A DNA stretch of 64,000 nucleotides from Actinomycetospora succinea (lineage in GTDB: Bacteria > Actinomycetota > Actinomycetes > Mycobacteriales > Pseudonocardiaceae), in contig NZ_SNYO01000010.1 in the NCBI RefSeq assembly GCF_004363095.1, positions 1 through 64,000 on the forward strand, written 5' to 3'. Below the pieces are notes generated by a model, which made no database searches, was not told the DNA's origin, and was given only the letters and a program-made list of their open reading frames with translations. Positions 28,828 to 36,636 of the stretch are shown here, in pieces (the first letter of the stretch is position 1; every line of letters starts with the position of its first letter). The position numbers were made by a program, and so were the translations under genes.

Positions 28828-30374
28828 GCCGACCCGCCCTCCCGCGCTCCGTCGAGAGCCCTCCGAGCGGCGTCCTCGACACCGCGCGCGCCCTCGTCGT
28901 CGCGTCGACCCGCACGGCCGTCGAGCTCACGCTGCACGGCCCGGCGATCGTGCGCGGCATCGCCGACATCGCCACCCAGGGCGCGCGCAGCACCGCCGAC
29001 CTGAGCCCGCTCGTCGCCGACGCGCTGCGGGCCGTGCCTCGGCTGGTGTCGTCGCTCGAGCAGCTGCTCCCCGTCGCGTCCGGGCTGCAGCACACGCTCG
29101 ACGAGCTCGCGCCCGACCTGACCCGCCTGTCCTACGCGACCGACGCGCTCGACCGCCTCGCCGGCGCCGTCGACGACCTCCACGCCCTCGCCCGCGCGGT
29201 GCCGACCCTCGAGCGGATCGCCGGCGCCGCGCCCGCCCTCGACCGCCTCGCCGACGCCGCCCCCGCGCTGACGCGCCTCGGCGACGCCACCGACGACCTC
29301 CACGCCCTGGCCGGGGCGGTGCCGGCGCTGGAGGCGATCGCCGGCGCGGCGCCCGCGATCACCGCCCTCACCGAGGCGGTGCCGGCGCTGCAGCAGATCG
29401 GCGAGGCCCGCGGCGACATCGCCACGCTCGCCGAGGCCGTGCCCGCCCTCCAGCAGATCGGCGAGGCCCGCGGCGACATCGCCGCCCTCGCCGGCGCGGT
29501 GCCCGCGCTGCAGGCGATCGCGGGGGCCGCCCCCGACATCCACAGGCTCAGCGAGGCCGTGCCCGCGCTGCAGGCGATCGCCGGGGCCGCCCCCGACATC
29601 CACACGCTCAGCGAGGCCGTGCCCGCCCTCCAGCAGATCGGCGAGGCCCGCGGGGACATCGCGGCCCTCGCCGGCGCGGTCCCGGCGCTCCGGCAGCTCG
29701 GCGAGGCGGCACCGATGCTCGAGCAGCTGGCGGGCGCCGCGCCGGCGCTGCAGCAGCTCGGCGAGGCCGCACCGCACCTCGAGGAGCTCGCCGGCGCGGT
29801 CCCGACCCTCCAGCGCATCGCCGGCGCCGTCGACGACCTCGGGACGCTCGCCGGCGCGACCGGCTCCGTCGCGCAGATCGCCCACGGCGTGCCCGCGGTG
29901 GGTCGTCTCGCCGACGCCGTGCCCACCGTCGCGGCCCTCGCCGACGCCGTCCCGACCATCGCCCGGCTGGCCGAGGCGGTGCCGACGATCGCGGCGCTGG
30001 CCGAGGCGGTCGACGACCTGCACGCCCTCACCCGCAGCCTCGACGACCTGCACTCGCTCGCCGACGCCGCCCCCGCGCTGACGCAGATCGCGGGTGCGGT
30101 GGACCACGTGCAGACGCTCGCCCGGCACGCCGACACGACCTTCCCCGACGTCCCCGCGCGTTTGAGCACGCTGGACACCTCGCTGACGACGGCGGCCGGC
30201 GAGCTGCAGAAGGTCAGCCCGGACCTGCGCACCCTCGCCGGGCGCATCGACAACCTCGACGAGGAGATCAAGGTCCTCGCGGACGCCCTCGCCCCGCTGC
30301 AGGGCACCACCGAACGCCTCGGGCGCCTCGTCGACCGCCTCCCCGCGGGCCGCAAGGGGCGGTCGGGCGAGTAG
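28824..30374 (+). CDS. Decapeptide-repeat protein coupled to YibE/F
   Basis: The 516-residue protein has no family I can name. Residues 1-102 are helical-looking without a signal or membrane segment. Residues about 103-432 are 33 tandem ten-residue units of the form A-x-A-V-P-x-L-x-x-[IL], for example AEAVPALQQI and AGAAPDIHTL. The last 84 residues (VSPDLRTLAGRIDNLDEEIKV) look like coiled coil. The ATG overlaps the YibE/F stop, so the two are co-translated. A stalk or scaffold role near the membrane partner is a guess. Codon use is normal for the region. Confidence 0.8.
   Translation: MSRPALPRSVESPPSGVLDTARALVVASTRTAVELTLHGPAIVRGIADIATQGARSTADLSPLVADALRAVPRLVSSLEQLLPVASGLQHTLDELAPDLTRLSYATDALDRLAGAVDDLHALARAVPTLERIAGAAPALDRLADAAPALTRLGDATDDLHALAGAVPALEAIAGAAPAITALTEAVPALQQIGEARGDIATLAEAVPALQQIGEARGDIAALAGAVPALQAIAGAAPDIHRLSEAVPALQAIAGAAPDIHTLSEAVPALQQIGEARGDIAALAGAVPALRQLGEAAPMLEQLAGAAPALQQLGEAAPHLEELAGAVPTLQRIAGAVDDLGTLAGATGSVAQIAHGVPAVGRLADAVPTVAALADAVPTIARLAEAVPTIAALAEAVDDLHALTRSLDDLHSLADAAPALTQIAGAVDHVQTLARHADTTFPDVPARLSTLDTSLTTAAGELQKVSPDLRTLAGRIDNLDEEIKVLADALAPLQGTTERLGRLVDRLPAGRKGRSGE
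29130..30119 (+). repeat. 33 tandem 30-base units encoding decapeptides
   Basis: Counting from SYATDALDRL to AGAVDHVQTL gives 33 ten-residue units with no insertion or loss. Conserved positions are Ala3, Val/Ala4, Pro/Asp5, Leu/Ile7 and Ile/Leu10. Some units repeat nearly base for base at a 60-base period, notably around 29398, 29458 and 29638, and around 29518 and 29578, which points to recent duplication. Confidence 0.9.
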
Positions 30375-30385
30375 CGCGACGCCCT

Positions 30386-30439
30386 ACGCAGCGAACGACG
30401 CCCTCGCTGCGTCGGAGGGCAGCGAGGGCGTCGTTCGCT
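30386..30439. terminator. Strong hairpin between convergent genes, with an alternative pairing
   Basis: Arms 30390-30410 and 30419-30439 are exact 21-base reverse complements (AGCGAACGACG... / ...CGTCGTTCGCT) around GTCGGAGG. A competing stem ACGCAGCGA (30386-30394) with TCGCTGCGT (30404-30412) uses part of the same left arm. It starts 11 bases after the decapeptide gene stop and ends 31 bases before the stop of the opposing gene. Confidence 0.8.
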
Positions 30440-30469
30440 CGTCACGGGTGGGACCGCGACGCTGTGGGG

Positions 30470-31483
30470 TTACGAGCAGGCCGGGGGCTCGTGCCCGCCG
30501 TCGTCGGGCTGCTCCTGGTCGTCGGGCTGCTCGTGGCCGCCGTCGCTCGGCTGCTCGTGCCCGCCGTTGTCGGGCTTCTCGTGGCCCTGGTCCTCGTGGC
30601 CGCCGTTGGTGCCGCCGTCCTCGTGGCCGCCGTTCTCGTGGCCGTCCTCGCCCCACTCACCGCCGCCGGGGTGGGCCGGGGTGGTCGGCTCCTCGCAGGG
30701 CTTCGTGGTCGGCAGCGTCGGCACCTCGGGCTTCGTGAGCTCGAAGTCGTAGATCGTGCTCGGCGTGCTGACCAGGTCGACCGCCGCGTCGAGGCCCGGG
30801 TTGCCGCTGCCCTGGTTGATGATCACGCCGGTGACGACGATGTTCGGCTGCGCCGTGGTGAAGTCCGAGAGCGGCTTGGTGGCGTTGCACCGCCGCTCGT
30901 CCTCGGTGATGACGCCCGGGATCGGCTGCGTCGAGCACCAGCGGCCCGCTCCGGCCTGGTAGCGGTGCCAGACTCCGGCCTCGGTGCTGTCCGTGGTGGG
31001 GTTGTAGACCGGCTCGTACCCGAGCGTCGAGAAGCCACCGGGGGTGTCCAGCCCGTTGTAGTCGACCTCGAGCTGGAGGCTCGGGAACTGGACCGGGACG
31101 GTCGCAGCGCCCTGGTACGCCGAATAGGCGGCGGTCGGGATGAACGCCGCGAGCGGCTTGCCGGCGTCCTCGCGGCTCACGATCGAGGCCTTCGCCGTGC
31201 CGTCGGGCGTCTGCAGGCGCAGGGACGCCTCGCCGCCGCCGGTGGGTGCGCCGAACTCGTCGTCGACCTCGGCGGTGCCCGGAGCACGCGTGTCGAGCGT
31301 CTTGAACGGCAACAGATCCGGCAGCACGTACGTCGTCCCGACCACGGGCGCCGGTACCGGCAGCACCGGGTCCGCGTTGCTCGTCCCGACCATCGCGGCC
31401 GCGCCGCCGCCCACGATCAGGGCCCCGGCTGCCGCCAGCGCGGCCACCCCCCGACGTCCGAGCTTTGCCCTGTGAAGACCCAT
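30470..31483 (-). CDS. Secreted protein with a Gly-His-Glu-rich tail
   Basis: The 337-residue product has a signal peptide (KLGRRGVAALAAAGALIVGGG, cleaved near SNADPV). A globular part with two cysteines follows (GRWCSTQPIPG, ERRCNATKP), and after a Pro/Thr linker with one more cysteine (TTKPCEEPTTP) comes a 55-residue tail of GGHE-type units (ENGGHEDGGTNGGHEDQGHE and similar) ending in PPACS. The tail could bind metal ions or the wall; no sortase motif is seen. No known family is recognised. ATG at 31483 is preferred because it begins the signal peptide; an upstream ATG would add 13 polar residues. Confidence 0.75.
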   Translation of the reverse strand: MGLHRAKLGRRGVAALAAAGALIVGGGAAAMVGTSNADPVLPVPAPVVGTTYVLPDLLPFKTLDTRAPGTAEVDDEFGAPTGGGEASLRLQTPDGTAKASIVSREDAGKPLAAFIPTAAYSAYQGAATVPVQFPSLQLEVDYNGLDTPGGFSTLGYEPVYNPTTDSTEAGVWHRYQAGAGRWCSTQPIPGVITEDERRCNATKPLSDFTTAQPNIVVTGVIINQGSGNPGLDAAVDLVSTPSTIYDFELTKPEVPTLPTTKPCEEPTTPAHPGGGEWGEDGHENGGHEDGGTNGGHEDQGHEKPDNGGHEQPSDGGHEQPDDQEQPDDGGHEPPACS

Positions 31484-31629
31484 GCGTGTGGTGTCCTTCC
31501 GCCCCTTGGATGACGTGGCCACCAGCGGTGACCACGATCAGGTAACGAAAAGCACACAGAGGGGTGACGGACGGATTCATCCGAATGGTGGCTCTAGATC
31601 AGCCGTTGGGACGCCGACAGGACGAGCGG
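31484..31629 (-). promoter_or_regulatory. Upstream region of the secreted-protein gene
   Basis: This 146-base region lies between the eutC stop and the secreted-protein start. On the minus strand a stem GTGGTCACC-GCT-GGTGGCCAC (one T.G pair) sits about 40 bases before the ATG and may be in the 5' leader. GGAAGGA about 11 bases before the ATG is the likely ribosome-binding site. I see no clear eut terminator. Confidence 0.35.
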
Positions 31630-32355
31630 TCAGCCCGCGGCGGGCGGGAGAGCCGCCCCCGTGTCCTTGAGCTCGACGCCCGAGAGCTGCCGGCGGAAGG
31701 ACTCGGTGAGCAACGCGGCGAGCACCTCGGCCGCCGCGTCGTAGGTCAGGCCGTCGGGCGGGCGGATGTTGGAGACGCAGTTGCGCTCCGAGTCGACGCG
31801 CCCCGGCCGCGGGCCGAACGTCAGGTACGCGCCGAGGGAGTCGGGCGCGGACATCCCGGGCCTTTCGCCGATGAGCACGAGCACCATCGACGCGCCGAGC
31901 GCCGCGGCGATCTCGTCGCCCAACGCCACGCGCGCCTGCTCGGCCACCACGACCGGCGCCACCGCCCACCCCTCCAGCCGCGGCACGAGGGCGTCGACGA
32001 CCGCGGCGGCGTGCTCGTGCACCGCCGTCGCCGAGAGCCCGTCGGCCACGACCACCGCGAGGTCGAACTCCCCGGACGACAGCCCGTGATCGGAGGACAG
32101 CCGCCGCCCCAGGTCCGGACGCTGCAGGTACTCCGTGCGGTCGGCGACCTGCGAGCGCACCACCGGCCCCGCCCGCTCCCCCAGCGCGGCGACGACCGCG
32201 TCGGCGTCGAGCGGCGTGTGGACGGCGTCGCGGGCCTGAGCGTGGGCCGCGGCGAGGCGCAGGTTCTCGGCCGTCGACAGCCCGTCGCCGGCGCGTCCGA
32301 GCCCCACTCGCGCGCGGGTGGCGGCGCGGAGCGTCTCCCAGGGATCGGCGCTCAC
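31630..32355 (-). CDS. eutC: Ethanolamine ammonia-lyase, small subunit
   Basis: EutC pairs with EutB to split ethanolamine into acetaldehyde and ammonia with adenosylcobalamin. The 241-residue protein has the family pattern: GLGRAGDGLSTAENLRLAAAHAQARDAVH-type start, FDLAVVVADGLSATAVH, LIGERPGMSAPDSLGAYLTFGP and RNCVSNIRPPDGL with the B12-site cysteine. Its GTG overlaps the eutB stop (GTGA). Confidence 0.96.
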   Translation of the reverse strand: MSADPWETLRAATRARVGLGRAGDGLSTAENLRLAAAHAQARDAVHTPLDADAVVAALGERAGPVVRSQVADRTEYLQRPDLGRRLSSDHGLSSGEFDLAVVVADGLSATAVHEHAAAVVDALVPRLEGWAVAPVVVAEQARVALGDEIAAALGASMVLVLIGERPGMSAPDSLGAYLTFGPRPGRVDSERNCVSNIRPPDGLTYDAAAEVLAALLTESFRRQLSGVELKDTGAALPPAAG

Positions 32356-33725
32356 GACATCAGCGCCCGGATCGGCTCCGGCACCAGCTGCGGCACGCGC
32401 CCGGCGTCGTCGAGCAGCCCTACCGAGCCCAGCCACGCCTCGAACTCCGGCGCGGGTCGCAGCCCGAGGGTCTGGCGGACCTGCAGCACGTCCTGGAACG
32501 ACAGCGACTGGTAGTTGAGCATGATGTCGTCGCCGCCCGGCACCGTGATCACGAACCCGCACCCGGCGGCGCCGAGCGTGAGCAGCAGGGTGTCGGTGTC
32601 GTCGGCGTCGGCCTCGGCGTGGTTGGTGTAGCAGACGTCGACGCCCATCGGGACGCCGAGCAGCTTGCCGCAGAGGTGGTCCTCGAGCCCGGCGCGCAGG
32701 ATCTGCTTGCCGTCGTAGAGGTACTCGGGGCCGATGAAGCCGACGACGGTGTTGACCAGCAGCGGGTCGAACGCCCGGCACACCGCGTAGGCCCGCGCCT
32801 CGAGCGTCTGCTCGTCGACGCCGTGGTGCGCGTCCGCCGACAGCGCCGAGCCCTGCCCGGTCTCGAAGTACGTCACGTTGTCGCCGACGGTGCCGCGGTG
32901 CAGCTCGGAAGCGGCGGCGTGGGCCTCGCGGAGCTGGTCCAGCGTCACCCCGAAGCCCCGGTTCGCCGCCTGGGTGCCGGCGACGGACTGGAACACCAGG
33001 TCGACCGGCGCACCCTGCTCCAGGAGCTCGAGGGTCGTCGTGACGTGGGTGAGCACGCAGGACTGGATGGGCGCGTCGAGACGCCGGCGGGCGTCGTCGA
33101 CGAGCTCGAGCAGCGCCAGCACCGTCGAGGGCCGGTCGGTGGCCGGGTTGATGCCGACGACCGCGTCGCCCGCGCCGTGCAGCAGCCCGTCGACGAGCGA
33201 GGCGGTGATGCCGACGGCGTCGTCGGTCGGGTGGTTGGGCTGCAGGCGGGTCGCGAGCCGTCCCTCGAGGCCGATCGTGGTGCGCAGCCCGGTGACGACG
33301 CGGGTCTTGCGGGCGACCGCGACGAGGTCGCCGACGCGCATCAGCTTGCTGGCCGCGGCCACCATCTCCGGGGTCAGGCCGGGCGCGAGCGCGCTCAGCG
33401 TGGCGGTGTCCGCCTCCCAGGACAGCAGCCAGTCGCGGAACCCGCCGACGGTCAGCGAGCGCACCGGGGCGAACGCGTCGGCGTCGTGCGAGTCCATGAT
33501 CAGGCGGGTGACGTCGTCGTCCTCGTAGGGCACGACGGCCTCGTCGAGGAAGTGCTGGAGCGGGAGATCGGCGAGCACCGTCTGGGCGGCGACCCGCTCC
33601 GCCGCCGACTCCGCCGCCACGCCGGCGAGCACGTCGCCGGAGCGCAGCGGGGTGGACCTCGCGAGCAGGTCGCGCAGGTCGGCGAACCGGTACGAGTGCC
33701 CGCCCAGCGTCGTCGTCCAGCTCAT
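32352..33725 (-). CDS. eutB: Ethanolamine ammonia-lyase, large subunit
   Basis: EutB carries the active site of the cobalamin-dependent lyase. The 457-residue TIM barrel has QPNHPTDDAVGI, GDAVVGINPATDR, LVFQSVAGTQAANRGFGV, YFETGQGSALSADAHHGVDEQT and GVDVCYTNHAEADADD, all family signatures. It lies between the permease (ATGA overlap) and eutC. There are no shell, EutA, EutE or alcohol dehydrogenase partners in the window, so this is a compact non-microcompartment pathway. Confidence 0.97.
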   Translation of the reverse strand: MSWTTTLGGHSYRFADLRDLLARSTPLRSGDVLAGVAAESAAERVAAQTVLADLPLQHFLDEAVVPYEDDDVTRLIMDSHDADAFAPVRSLTVGGFRDWLLSWEADTATLSALAPGLTPEMVAAASKLMRVGDLVAVARKTRVVTGLRTTIGLEGRLATRLQPNHPTDDAVGITASLVDGLLHGAGDAVVGINPATDRPSTVLALLELVDDARRRLDAPIQSCVLTHVTTTLELLEQGAPVDLVFQSVAGTQAANRGFGVTLDQLREAHAAASELHRGTVGDNVTYFETGQGSALSADAHHGVDEQTLEARAYAVCRAFDPLLVNTVVGFIGPEYLYDGKQILRAGLEDHLCGKLLGVPMGVDVCYTNHAEADADDTDTLLLTLGAAGCGFVITVPGGDDIMLNYQSLSFQDVLQVRQTLGLRPAPEFEAWLGSVGLLDDAGRVPQLVPEPIRALMS

Positions 33726-35152
33726 TCGAGCTCCTCCTCGGCCTTCGCGAGCGCGGCGAACTCCTCGTCGGGCGCGGCCGCGACGAGGTGGTGCCGCGAG
33801 TAGAACCCGAACCAGGCCATGAGTACCGCGAACGCCCCCAGCGCGCACAGGGCCGCGACGACGTCGACGAGGAACGTCGCCACGACCGCGGCGAGCGCCA
33901 GGACCAGAGCGACGCCGGTGGTGATCCGCCCGCCCGGCGTGCGGTAGGGCCGCTCCAGCTCCGGGTGGCGGGCCCGCAGCACCTGGTGGGCGACCATCAT
34001 GAGGACGTAGGACAGGGTCGCGCCGAAGACGGCCAGGTTGATCAGGATGTCGCCGTTGCCGGTGGCGGCGAGCACGAAGCCGATGATCGCGGGCACGACC
34101 AGCGCGAGGGTCGGGGCCTTGCGGCGGTTGGTCTTCGACAGCGCGCGGGGCAGGTAGCCCGCCCGCGAGAGCGCGAACGTCTGCCGCGAGTAGGCGTAGA
34201 TGATCGAGAAGAAGCTCGCGACGAGACCCAGCAGGCCGATGTAGTTCACGGTCGTCGAGAGCCAGGAGGGTCCGCCGAGCCCGACCTCGAGGGCGCTGAC
34301 CAGTGGGTTCTCGCTCTCCGACAGTGCCTGCGCGCCCTGGGCGCCGGGGGCGAGCAGCAGCACGGCCGTCGCCGAGACGACCAGCACGGCCATCGCGACG
34401 ATGATGCCGCGCGGCACGGCCCGGACCGGGTCGCGCGCCTCCTCGGCGGCCAGCGGGACGCCCTCGACGGCGAGGAAGAACCAGATCGCGAACGGGAAGC
34501 TCGCCCACACCCCGACGATGCCGAACGGCAGGAACGGCGACGCGCCGGCCGCGTCGGTGGGCGCGATGTCGAAGAGGTTGGCGGCGTCGAACGCGGCGAT
34601 CCCGCCGATCGCGAACAGGACCAGCCCGACCATCGCGATCGCGGCGATGACGAAGCAGGCCTTGAGGGCCTCGCCGACGCCGAGCAGGTGGATGCCGACG
34701 AAGATCACGTAGCAGGCGAGGTAGACCCACCAGCCGTCGGTGATCCCGAACAGCCCGAGCGACTCGACGTAGCCGCCGATGAACGTGGCGATCGCGGCCG
34801 GGGCGACCGCGTACTCGAGCAGGATCGCCGCGCCGGTCGCGAAGCCGCCCCACGGGCCCATGGCCACGCGGGCGAACGTGTAGCCGCCGCCCGCGGCCGG
34901 GAGCGCGGAGGACATCTCGGCGAGGCCGAGGACCATGCACGTGTACATGACGGCCATGAGGACCGCGGCGACGGCGAGGCCGCCCCAGCCGCCCTGGGCG
35001 AGCCCGAAGTGCCAGCCGGCGTAGTCGCCGGACACCACGTACGCGACGCCCAGCCCGGCCAGGAGCACCCAGCTCGCCGACCCGGCCTTGAGCTGGCGGG
35101 CAGCGAGGTAGTCGCTGCCCGCTCCGCGAGTGGAGTCCACCTGATCCGCCAT
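33722..35152 (-). CDS. eat: Ethanolamine permease (APC superfamily)
   Basis: The 476-residue protein has twelve membrane segments and the APC pattern: YVVSGDYAGWHFGLAQGGWGG, EMSSALPAAGGGYTFARVAMGPWGG, LEYAVAPAAIATF and FSIIYAYSRQTFALSRAGYLP. It is close to the Eat family importing ethanolamine, and linkage to eutBC supports the substrate. ATG at 35152 has AAGGGG eight bases upstream. A C-terminal acidic tail follows the last helix. It begins the eat-eutB-eutC operon. Confidence 0.93.
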   Translation of the reverse strand: MADQVDSTRGAGSDYLAARQLKAGSASWVLLAGLGVAYVVSGDYAGWHFGLAQGGWGGLAVAAVLMAVMYTCMVLGLAEMSSALPAAGGGYTFARVAMGPWGGFATGAAILLEYAVAPAAIATFIGGYVESLGLFGITDGWWVYLACYVIFVGIHLLGVGEALKACFVIAAIAMVGLVLFAIGGIAAFDAANLFDIAPTDAAGASPFLPFGIVGVWASFPFAIWFFLAVEGVPLAAEEARDPVRAVPRGIIVAMAVLVVSATAVLLLAPGAQGAQALSESENPLVSALEVGLGGPSWLSTTVNYIGLLGLVASFFSIIYAYSRQTFALSRAGYLPRALSKTNRRKAPTLALVVPAIIGFVLAATGNGDILINLAVFGATLSYVLMMVAHQVLRARHPELERPYRTPGGRITTGVALVLALAAVVATFLVDVVAALCALGAFAVLMAWFGFYSRHHLVAAAPDEEFAALAKAEEELE

Positions 35153-35210
35153 CCGCGTCCCCTTCCGCTCCCCACCGGACGCCATAGCGTGAGCCCGCTG
35201 TGAAGTGAGT

Positions 35211-35232
35211 GGGTGACGATCGGGTGACGATC
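35211..35232. promoter_or_regulatory. Tandem 11-base direct repeats upstream of eat
   Basis: GGGTGACGATC occurs twice without a gap (35211-35221 and 35222-35232), one helical turn apart, about 60 bases before the eat ATG. The arrangement suits a regulator binding side by side on one face of the helix, upstream of the eat-eutBC promoter. Confidence 0.5.
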
Positions 35233-35241
35233 GCCGACTGC

Positions 35242-35285
35242 ATGTGAGCGAACGTTGGTGCCATAGCCCCGAAGTCCGCTCACAT
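35242..35285 (-). terminator. Hairpin downstream of the MarR gene
   Basis: Arms ATGTGAGCGAAC (35242-35253) and GTCCGCTCACAT (35274-35285) pair over 12 positions. The one DNA mismatch becomes a G.U pair in RNA from the minus strand, the strand on which MarR is read. It lies eight bases after the MarR stop. Confidence 0.65.
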
Positions 35286-35292
35286 AGGCCGT

Positions 35293-35736
35293 TCAGACCA
35301 AGTTCGTCCGGCACTGGTTGAGCAGGGTGCGCAGGGCGGCGCGCTGGTCGGGGTCGAGGCCGGTGACCATCCGTTCCTCGACCTCCGCCGCGCCCGGCGC
35401 CACGTTGGCGAGCAGCACCCGACCCTCCTCGGAGAGCCCGATGAGCACCCGACGCTTGTGGGTCGGGTCCGGGGTGCGCGTGATCCAGCGGCCGCGCTCG
35501 AGGGCGGCGAGCAGGTCCCCCATCGCCTGCGGGCTGACGAAGGCGTTGCGCGCCAGGTCGGCGCCCGTCTGCCCCTCGCGGCGGGCGAGGACGGTCAGCG
35601 CCGTCCACTGCGGCACGGTGATGCCGGTCGTGCGCAGGAGGTCGTCGAGGCGGGCGCGGACCGCGAGCTCGACCTGCTTGACCGCGTAGAGCAGCGACGG
35701 GCCGTCGCTGGTCCGTCCGGGTCCCTGAACCGCCAC
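35293..35736 (-). CDS. MarR-family transcriptional regulator
   Basis: The 147-residue winged-helix protein has LLRTTGITVPQWTALTVLAR, the recognition helix region FVSPQAMGDLLAALE and the wing DPTHKRRVLIGLSEEG. It is divergent from the CoA-thioester operon with 76 bases to the leader ORF, the usual arrangement for a MarR repressor whose inducer is a substrate or CoA-thioester of that pathway. Start is GTG. It also lies upstream of eat on the same strand but is separated by a terminator. Confidence 0.92.
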   Translation of the reverse strand: MAVQGPGRTSDGPSLLYAVKQVELAVRARLDDLLRTTGITVPQWTALTVLARREGQTGADLARNAFVSPQAMGDLLAALERGRWITRTPDPTHKRRVLIGLSEEGRVLLANVAPGAAEVEERMVTGLDPDQRAALRTLLNQCRTNLV

Positions 35737-35812
35737 CGTCGTTCCCCCTCGTCCCCTACCGTCGGCGCCCGAGCGGCCCTAGTCTCAAGGTTCCTGATAA
35801 CGAAGGAGCATC

Positions 35813-35866
35813 ATGAGCGCGACGTCACGCGGCGCCATGGTCCCGCGTCCGGGACGAGCCCGGTGA
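35813..35866 (+). CDS. Seventeen-codon leader ORF before the crotonase gene
   Basis: ATG at 35813 follows AAGGAG at the ideal distance and encodes MSATSRGAMVPRPGRAR. Its TGA overlaps the GTG of the crotonase gene (GTGA). The crotonase GTG itself has no good ribosome-binding site, so the short frame probably loads ribosomes by coupling. The peptide is Arg-rich and unlike any family I know. Confidence 0.6.
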   Translation: MSATSRGAMVPRPGRAR

Positions 35867-36636
35867 GCGACCTCCCGCCGTCCCTGGTCCTCGACCGCGA
35901 CGGGCCGGTCGCCGTCCTGCGCCTCGCCCGTCCGGCCAAGCGCAACGCCCTCGACGACGCCACGGTCCTCGGGCTCGAGGCCTTCTTCACCGCGCCGCCC
36001 GACGACGTGCGCGCCGTGGTCCTCGACGCCGAGGGCGAGCACTTCAGCGCCGGCCTCGACCTCGCCGAGCTCGGCGCGACCGACGCCGTCGAGGGCATGG
36101 AGCACTCCCGGTTCTGGCACCGCGCCTTCACGCGCATGGAGCAGGGCCGCCTGCCCGTCGTCAGCGTGCTCAAGGGCGCGGTCGTCGGCGGCGGCCTGGA
36201 GCTCGCCGCCGCCACCCACGTCCGCGTCGCCGAGCCCAGCGCCTTCTACGCCCTGCCCGAGCCCCGCCACGGGCTGTTCGTCGGCGGGGGCGGCTCGGTG
36301 CGCATCCCGCGCCTCGTCGGGGTGCCGCGGATGACCGACATGATGCTGACCGGCCGCGTCCTCGACGCCGACGAGGGCCAGCAGCTGGGGATCTCCACCT
36401 ACCTCACCGACCCCGGCGGCGGCTTCCCGAAGGCCCTCGAGCTGGCCCACCGCGCCGCGCAGAACCCGCCGATCAGCAACTACGCCGTCCTGCAGGCGCT
36501 GCCGCGCATCGCCGCGGCGCGCGACGAGGACGGCCTGTTCCTGGAGTCGCTCATGGCGGCGATCTCGTCGAGCAGCGCCGAGGCCCAGGACCGGATGAGC
36601 GCGTTCCTCGACGGGCGCGCGGGCAAGGTCCGCTGA
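35863..36636 (+). CDS. Enoyl-CoA hydratase/isomerase (crotonase) family protein
   Basis: The 257-residue crotonase has RPAKRNALDD, the oxyanion-hole stretch GEHFSAGLDLAELG, GAVVGGGLELAAATHVR and YALPEPRHGLFVGGGGS. The two glutamates of hydratases (in GGLELA and LPEP) are both present, which favours hydration of an enoyl-CoA. It begins a four-gene operon in which all neighbours overlap by one to four bases. The start GTG overlaps a leader ORF. Confidence 0.9.
   Translation: MSDLPPSLVLDRDGPVAVLRLARPAKRNALDDATVLGLEAFFTAPPDDVRAVVLDAEGEHFSAGLDLAELGATDAVEGMEHSRFWHRAFTRMEQGRLPVVSVLKGAVVGGGLELAAATHVRVAEPSAFYALPEPRHGLFVGGGGSVRIPRLVGVPRMTDMMLTGRVLDADEGQQLGISTYLTDPGGGFPKALELAHRAAQNPPISNYAVLQALPRIAAARDEDGLFLESLMAAISSSSAEAQDRMSAFLDGRAGKVR

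Noticed and set aside
28824-30374. CRISPR array or minisatellite without coding role in the 30-base repeats
   Set aside because: Units are contiguous without spacers, keep one reading frame for 33 units, vary mostly at third positions, and the frame is coupled to the preceding gene.
31484-31629. c-di-AMP (ydaO-type) riboswitch before the secreted-protein gene
   Set aside because: The conserved core motifs are not found; only one simple stem is present.
35761-35812. MarR operator in the divergent promoter
   Set aside because: Only a weak core AGG-TT-CCT symmetry around 35788 is visible; not enough to call a site.
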